Below are positions 60,288 to 64,000 of a stretch of DNA of 64,000 nucleotides, piece by piece. The stretch is taken from NCBI GenBank assembly GCA_029564115.1, contig JAKQQP010000233.1, forward strand, positions 1 to 64,000, read 5' to 3'. Under the pieces are notes generated by a model that searched no databases, was not told the DNA's origin, and saw only the letters and a list, made by a program, of their open reading frames with translations. The stretch comes from Candidatus Rifleibacteriota bacterium. Its GTDB lineage: Bacteria; Riflebacteria; Ozemobacteria; Ozemobacterales; Ozemobacteraceae. The number at the start of each line of letters is the position of its first letter. Within the stretch, counting starts at the first letter, position 1. Position numbers and translations under genes: made by a program.

Positions 60288-62291
60288 ATGAAATTCAATA
60301 TAAGAAAACAACAACTGCAGCATTCCGGAATAGAGGGCGTCCTTCTGATGTGTGCAGGTATACCCCTGATTTTTACCGGCAGTCAGCAGGGGCTCTGGCA
60401 AAACGTTTTTTCGGCACTTTCTACGTCGCTTTGCCTTCTTGGCGCCTGGTTCATTCTAAGAAAACCCCATCTCGGCAAAATTCTTGCCGGAGCAGCCACC
60501 ACAAGTTGCATAATTTCTCTTTGGCCCGCAGTAACGGATAACCCGACAACTTTTCTTCTGATAACGGTTATCTACATCCTCGCCATAAATAGCCTTGCCG
60601 GAATGCAGCCAGTCAGTATCAGGTTCAACAGAGAAAGCGACGGAGTTGAACTGAGGCTGCAACGCATCCGATCAGCGGCATTGACCCTAATAGGAATTTC
60701 TCTGGCAAATTTTTTGATTTTTAGAACCCCGACAGCTCAACCTAATTATTACCTTTTGATTATTGCCGCAATCGCACAGTTTTTGTCACTGATATGGGCA
60801 ACCCGTCAGCAGACAGAGATTTACAAATATTTCCTTTTTCCGCTCAACACTCTCACCCTGGCAACGACATATTATCTTGCCGGATTCGGCCTGACATGGC
60901 TTGGCGGGCTGATTGTCGGTGCAAGTTTACTGCTGGCTCTGCCGCAAACTTCGCAGTCACCAGATACTTCAACCTGGCTGGATATGATCATCCACCACCC
61001 GGCAAGAGCTACTCTATTTACTTTCCTTATCTTATGCCTTGTAGGAACTTTTCTTCTTTCCATTCCGGTGGCCTCGTCCGGCAAAACCATAAGTTTGATC
61101 GATGCCGCCTTTACCGCTGTCAGTGCGGTCTGCGTCACCGGCCTTATAGTTCTTGATACTCCCAATGACTTTTCAACAGTCGGTCAGGCATTCATTTTGC
61201 TTCTGATACAGTTGGGCGGGCTTGGCATAATGACAGTAACAGCACTGACCCTGCACGCTCTCGGGCGAAGAATTACCCTCACACAAGCCAAAGTTTTAAA
61301 TACAACAATCAATTCAGATCACATGACTCTTGTTGGCTCACTCAAGCGGATTGCCGGTTTTACAATCGTCTCTGAAGTGAGTGGCACAGCCATTTTGGCT
61401 CTACTCTTTTTTTATCACGGCATGCCAGGCTCAGAGGCCCTCTGGAAAGGCTTTTTCACTTCCATTTCAGCATTTTGCAATGCAGGCTTTGCACTACAAA
61501 GCGACAGCCTGATCGGTTTTCAAAACAATCCTCTGATACTGCACACCATTGCTCTGCTGATAATAGCTGGCGGTCTGGCACCTTCTGTCGTAATGATAAT
61601 ACCCGCCTGGGTCAAAGGCCGGCAAATATCGGTATCAGCCAGACTGGCGCTGCTGACGACAATGCTTCTGCTCTTTTCTGGCTTTTTCTTTTATACGGCT
61701 TTCGAATGGAACAACTCTTTGCAGAATCTGTCACCGATAAACCGGCTGCACAACGCATGGTTTCAGTCTGTAACCCTCAGAACGGCTGGTTTTAACTCTG
61801 TTGCCATAGAGAATGTTCTCGGACCAACTTTCATCATCATGATCTGCATGATGTTTATCGGTGGCAGTCCCGGTGGAACGGCCGGCGGTATCAAAACCAC
61901 AACTTTTGGGGTTCTGATCGCCACATTCTGGGCAAGTATACTGGGTTATGAAGAAGTTGCCATGCAAAACCGCAAGGTCATGCACGAAACAATTTTCAAG
62001 GCTATTACTACAGTAGTTGCCGGCATAGCAATCTTACTGGCGGTCATTTTAATGCTCGAAGTCACCCAAACGGCAGGAACACGCAATCTGGTATTTGAAG
62101 CAGTCTCAGCGCTCGGAACTGTCGGACTTTCTTTTGGAGCCACGGCAAAACTCGATATTATCGGCAAAATTGTGATCATGCTGACAATGTTCGCAGGCAG
62201 AATCGGGCCAGTGACTCTTTTTGCGCTGCTCAGTCGTGAACGCCATTCCAATGCGGCTAATTATCTCGATGCCCGCATCAGTTTAACCTGA
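60288..62291 (+). CDS. ktrB: Ktr/Trk-type potassium transporter membrane subunit
   Basis: This 667-residue protein has an extra N-terminal region of about 200 residues with six or so membrane segments, then the four pore repeats of TrkH/KtrB. The filter regions are AFTAVSAVCVTGLIVLD, SISAFCNAGFAL, QSVTLRTAGFNSV and VSALGTVGLSFG, each with the conserved glycine. GGSPGGTAGGIKTTTFGVL also matches the family. It takes up potassium, often with sodium, and is gated by the RCK protein encoded next. No clear ribosome-binding site is seen before the ATG at 60288. Confidence 0.93.
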   Translation: MKFNIRKQQLQHSGIEGVLLMCAGIPLIFTGSQQGLWQNVFSALSTSLCLLGAWFILRKPHLGKILAGAATTSCIISLWPAVTDNPTTFLLITVIYILAINSLAGMQPVSIRFNRESDGVELRLQRIRSAALTLIGISLANFLIFRTPTAQPNYYLLIIAAIAQFLSLIWATRQQTEIYKYFLFPLNTLTLATTYYLAGFGLTWLGGLIVGASLLLALPQTSQSPDTSTWLDMIIHHPARATLFTFLILCLVGTFLLSIPVASSGKTISLIDAAFTAVSAVCVTGLIVLDTPNDFSTVGQAFILLLIQLGGLGIMTVTALTLHALGRRITLTQAKVLNTTINSDHMTLVGSLKRIAGFTIVSEVSGTAILALLFFYHGMPGSEALWKGFFTSISAFCNAGFALQSDSLIGFQNNPLILHTIALLIIAGGLAPSVVMIIPAWVKGRQISVSARLALLTTMLLLFSGFFFYTAFEWNNSLQNLSPINRLHNAWFQSVTLRTAGFNSVAIENVLGPTFIIMICMMFIGGSPGGTAGGIKTTTFGVLIATFWASILGYEEVAMQNRKVMHETIFKAITTVVAGIAILLAVILMLEVTQTAGTRNLVFEAVSALGTVGLSFGATAKLDIIGKIVIMLTMFAGRIGPVTLFALLSRERHSNAANYLDARISLT

Positions 62292-62302
62292 GGAAGTAAC
62301 CA

Positions 62303-62962
62303 ATGAATCAACAGATTCTCATAATCGGTCTTGGACAATTCGGTATGTCTCTGGCGGCAACATTGAGCGGCAAAGGCGCCGAAGTAATTGCGGTCGATAT
62401 CAGAAAAAATCTGGTTGAAAAAGCTTCAAGCTTTGTAACAGAAGCGCTGGTGCTCGATGCGACCGACGAAGCCGAACTTGCTCGTCTTGAACCGGGCAAA
62501 AGAGACGCAACCGTCTGCGCCATCGGAGACGACTCAAAAGAAGCCTCGATCATCTGCACGGCTCTGTTGAGGCAGATGGGTTCCAAATGTGTGGTTGCCC
62601 GTGCCAACAACCCGATGCATCAGAGAATCCTGCAGCTGGTTGGCGCACATCAGATAGTCAACCCGGAGCAGGAATTCGGCAAACGATTTGCCAACCGTCT
62701 TATTTATCGACAATTGATAGCAGATATGCCTTTGGGCGATGGGCTTCATCTTTCTGAAATCACTGTTACCAGCAAAATGGTCGGCAAAACCTTGATCGAA
62801 CTGGCTCTGCCCAAAAAATACGGCATTATGGTGGTAGCTGTCAGGCGAGGTATGCCCAGCAGCGTTTTTCAGCCAATACCTGACGAACCACTGCGCGAGA
62901 ATGACAATCTCGTTCTGGTATCAAAAGAAGAAGCAATCAAAAAGCTGATGGAAAGCAAATAG
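62303..62962 (+). CDS. ktrA: Ktr/Trk-type potassium transporter regulatory subunit
   Basis: This 219-residue protein has an RCK_N Rossmann domain (ILIIGLGQFGMSLAATLSGK, acidic end of strand 2 at AVDIRKN) and an RCK_C domain (about 138-216, LSEITVTSKMVGKTLIEL). It binds nucleotides and forms the ring that gates KtrB. GAGGAAG lies just before the ATG, and the gene follows ktrB by 11 bp. Confidence 0.95.
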   Translation: MNQQILIIGLGQFGMSLAATLSGKGAEVIAVDIRKNLVEKASSFVTEALVLDATDEAELARLEPGKRDATVCAIGDDSKEASIICTALLRQMGSKCVVARANNPMHQRILQLVGAHQIVNPEQEFGKRFANRLIYRQLIADMPLGDGLHLSEITVTSKMVGKTLIELALPKKYGIMVVAVRRGMPSSVFQPIPDEPLRENDNLVLVSKEEAIKKLMESK

Positions 62963-62963
62963 T

Positions 62964-63638
62964 ATGAGAGTCGCAAAAGCATTCAGTCTGGGCGCATGGT
63001 TGATAGTCTCGATAAATCTGCTCATGGCTTTCGGCGCAATTGGAGTGTTTTCTCGTATGACCCCTGCAATAGCCGATATAATCAACAAAAACGGGCGATC
63101 GCTCATAGCCTGCGAAGAAATGCTCACAGCCCTGGTTATGTCGGGGCAAAAAGAAGAAAGTACGACAAAGCACCGGCAAAAATTTATCGAAGCTCTGAAT
63201 CGGGCAATAAGTAACGTTACCGAGCCAGAAGAACCGGCCTCCATCGACAACATAAAATCTCATTTCGAAGCGGCATTCACCGGCGACAAAAATGCACTGA
63301 AAGCGGTTACAGACTCTATTCTGCAACTGTCGGCCATTAACCGCAATGCTATGACCGAAGCCGATAAAAAAGCCCAGCAATTGGGTCGTGGCGGAGCCTG
63401 GGGCATAGTTTTCATGGCAGTATTTTCGTTTATTGCCGGCATAATATTTATTCAGCAATTAGACAGAAAGCTGCTCAAATCACTCGAAGAAATAAAGTCT
63501 GTTCTGATCGAACATCAGGCCGGAGAAATCCGTCGGCGCTGCGCCGGAGCCAATCTGCCCAGCGACATCAGAAGAATTTTCAGTATCATAAACACTCTAC
63601 TGGATCGCACCAGCCACGACTTCAGCAATGACAGATAA
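62964..63638 (+). CDS. two-span membrane protein resembling a receptor sensor module
   Basis: This 224-residue protein has TM1 (about 8-30, GAWLIVSINLLMAFGAIGVF) and TM2 (about 147-166, WGIVFMAVFSFIAGIIFI). A helical domain of about 115 residues between them resembles four-helix-bundle sensor domains of chemoreceptors and kinases. After TM2 only about 55 residues remain (LKSLEEIKSVLIEHQAGEIR, then IRRIFSIINTLLDRTS), which could form a HAMP-like or dimerisation helix. There is no kinase or MCP signalling part. It begins 1 bp after ktrA, so it is probably co-translated and may sense a signal for potassium uptake. Its last 17 bp overlap the convergent acetyltransferase gene. Confidence 0.7.
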   Translation: MRVAKAFSLGAWLIVSINLLMAFGAIGVFSRMTPAIADIINKNGRSLIACEEMLTALVMSGQKEESTTKHRQKFIEALNRAISNVTEPEEPASIDNIKSHFEAAFTGDKNALKAVTDSILQLSAINRNAMTEADKKAQQLGRGGAWGIVFMAVFSFIAGIIFIQQLDRKLLKSLEEIKSVLIEHQAGEIRRRCAGANLPSDIRRIFSIINTLLDRTSHDFSNDR

Positions 63639-64000
63639 TTTTGCCGTAGATCCAGGCATCATAAAAAACTTCGCCGACTTTTAAATACCCGGCAAGACGA
63701 CCCTCACGCAAAAAACCGGCTTTTTCTGCCACCCGGGCGCTTGGCAGATTATCTACGACCATACAGGCAAATAGACGTCTGATATGCGGCAGATTGTCGC
63801 GAACGTATTTTTCGGCAAGTTTCACCGCCTCAAGCGCATAACCGTGTCCATGCAGGTCTTTATCGATGAAATAACCTATTTCGGCACAATATGGCCTGCT
63901 GCTTTCGGGCATGATGCCAACCGCACCAATCAAACGCTCGCCAAGCATAATTGAAAAGTTCCAGTTTTTTCCGGCCCGCCACTGTTTAACATTGTTGCGT
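63622..64000 (-). CDS. GNAT-family N-acetyltransferase, 5' end outside the window
   Basis: The visible 125 or so residues match the C-terminal part of a RimJ/RimL-type GNAT enzyme: ERLIGAVGIM, EIGYFIDKDLHGHGYALEAV (acetyl-CoA-binding motif A with a GHGYA loop), and NLPSARVAEKAGFLREGRL. The reading frame stays open to the right edge (RNNVKQWRAGKNWNFSIML), so the start lies beyond position 64000. The family acetylates ribosomal protein N-termini or small molecules; the substrate is unknown. Confidence 0.9.
   Translation of the reverse strand, partial: RNNVKQWRAGKNWNFSIMLGERLIGAVGIMPESSRPYCAEIGYFIDKDLHGHGYALEAVKLAEKYVRDNLPHIRRLFACMVVDNLPSARVAEKAGFLREGRLAGYLKVGEVFYDAWIYGKIICHC

Noticed and set aside
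1..64000. CRISPR arrays, prophage genes, toxin-antitoxin pairs or restriction systems
   Set aside because: None was seen; the only mobile DNA recognised is the IS3 element.

Overview
The window looks like chromosomal DNA of a free-living, motile or surface-sensing diderm (outer-membrane) bacterium of roughly 50% GC. Pointers to an outer membrane are two TolC-type channels, a MacAB-type efflux operon, a beta-barrel protein and two SLH-domain porins, the last being typical of deep-branching diderms that tether the outer membrane through S-layer-homology domains. The mixture (SLH porins, PocR/GAF/HD-GYP regulator, amylolytic enzyme, large che operon) would fit a lineage such as Candidatus Riflebacteria, but that placement is only an impression, not a measurement.

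Layout. 1-372: leftward tRNA operon (Pro, Gly, Arg and one tRNA cut by the window edge) with a clear sigma70-type promoter. 475-10342: rightward surface-polysaccharide operon (UDP-ManNAc dehydrogenase, B12-type radical SAM enzyme, asparagine synthetase, two-domain oxidoreductase, heparinase-fold protein, GT4 glycosyltransferase), followed by a small SET-domain gene. 10958-19593: a periplasmic-binding/TolC fusion, Tex, a YihY-type membrane protein and a secreted type I pullulanase.

19598-34717: one long leftward chemosensory cluster: STAS, CheY, a CheA with an intact Hpt but a wrecked ATPase, a CheR lacking its N-terminal domain, a metallo-hydrolase, an MCP, CheW, CheR, CheB, CheD, an Hpt protein, a CheA core without Hpt, a remnant of a second MCP, a second CheW, an unrecognised protein and, after a terminator, an HDOD protein. 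The kinase functions are spread over three polypeptides, and the break between the Hpt protein and the CheA core falls inside a regulatory domain that is still whole in the other CheA. This is the most unusual part of the window.

34787-36038: an IS3-family element with 25-bp inverted repeats and a GGG target duplication, sitting just upstream of the che cluster. 36334-41255: two SLH porins flanking a cheX-cheY pair. 41352-46333: phosphosulfolactate phosphatase, a MerR regulator overlapped by a 39-residue membrane protein, a secreted cysteine-peptidase-like protein, an unrecognised exported protein and a Nudix hydrolase. 46336-52040: leftward TolC-MacA-ATPase-permease efflux operon and an outer-membrane barrel. 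52127-59084: PocR-GAF-HD-GYP protein, membrane-anchored CBM48 protein, PcrA helicase and a stand-alone degenerate Hint (intein-like) protein lying in frame with PcrA one stop codon away. 59262-64000: PfkB-type kinase, Ktr-type potassium uptake system, a sensor-like membrane protein and a GNAT acetyltransferase cut by the right edge.

No CRISPR array, prophage, rRNA or replication origin was seen. Start codons were moved from the longest possible start wherever a ribosome-binding site and family alignment favoured an internal one.
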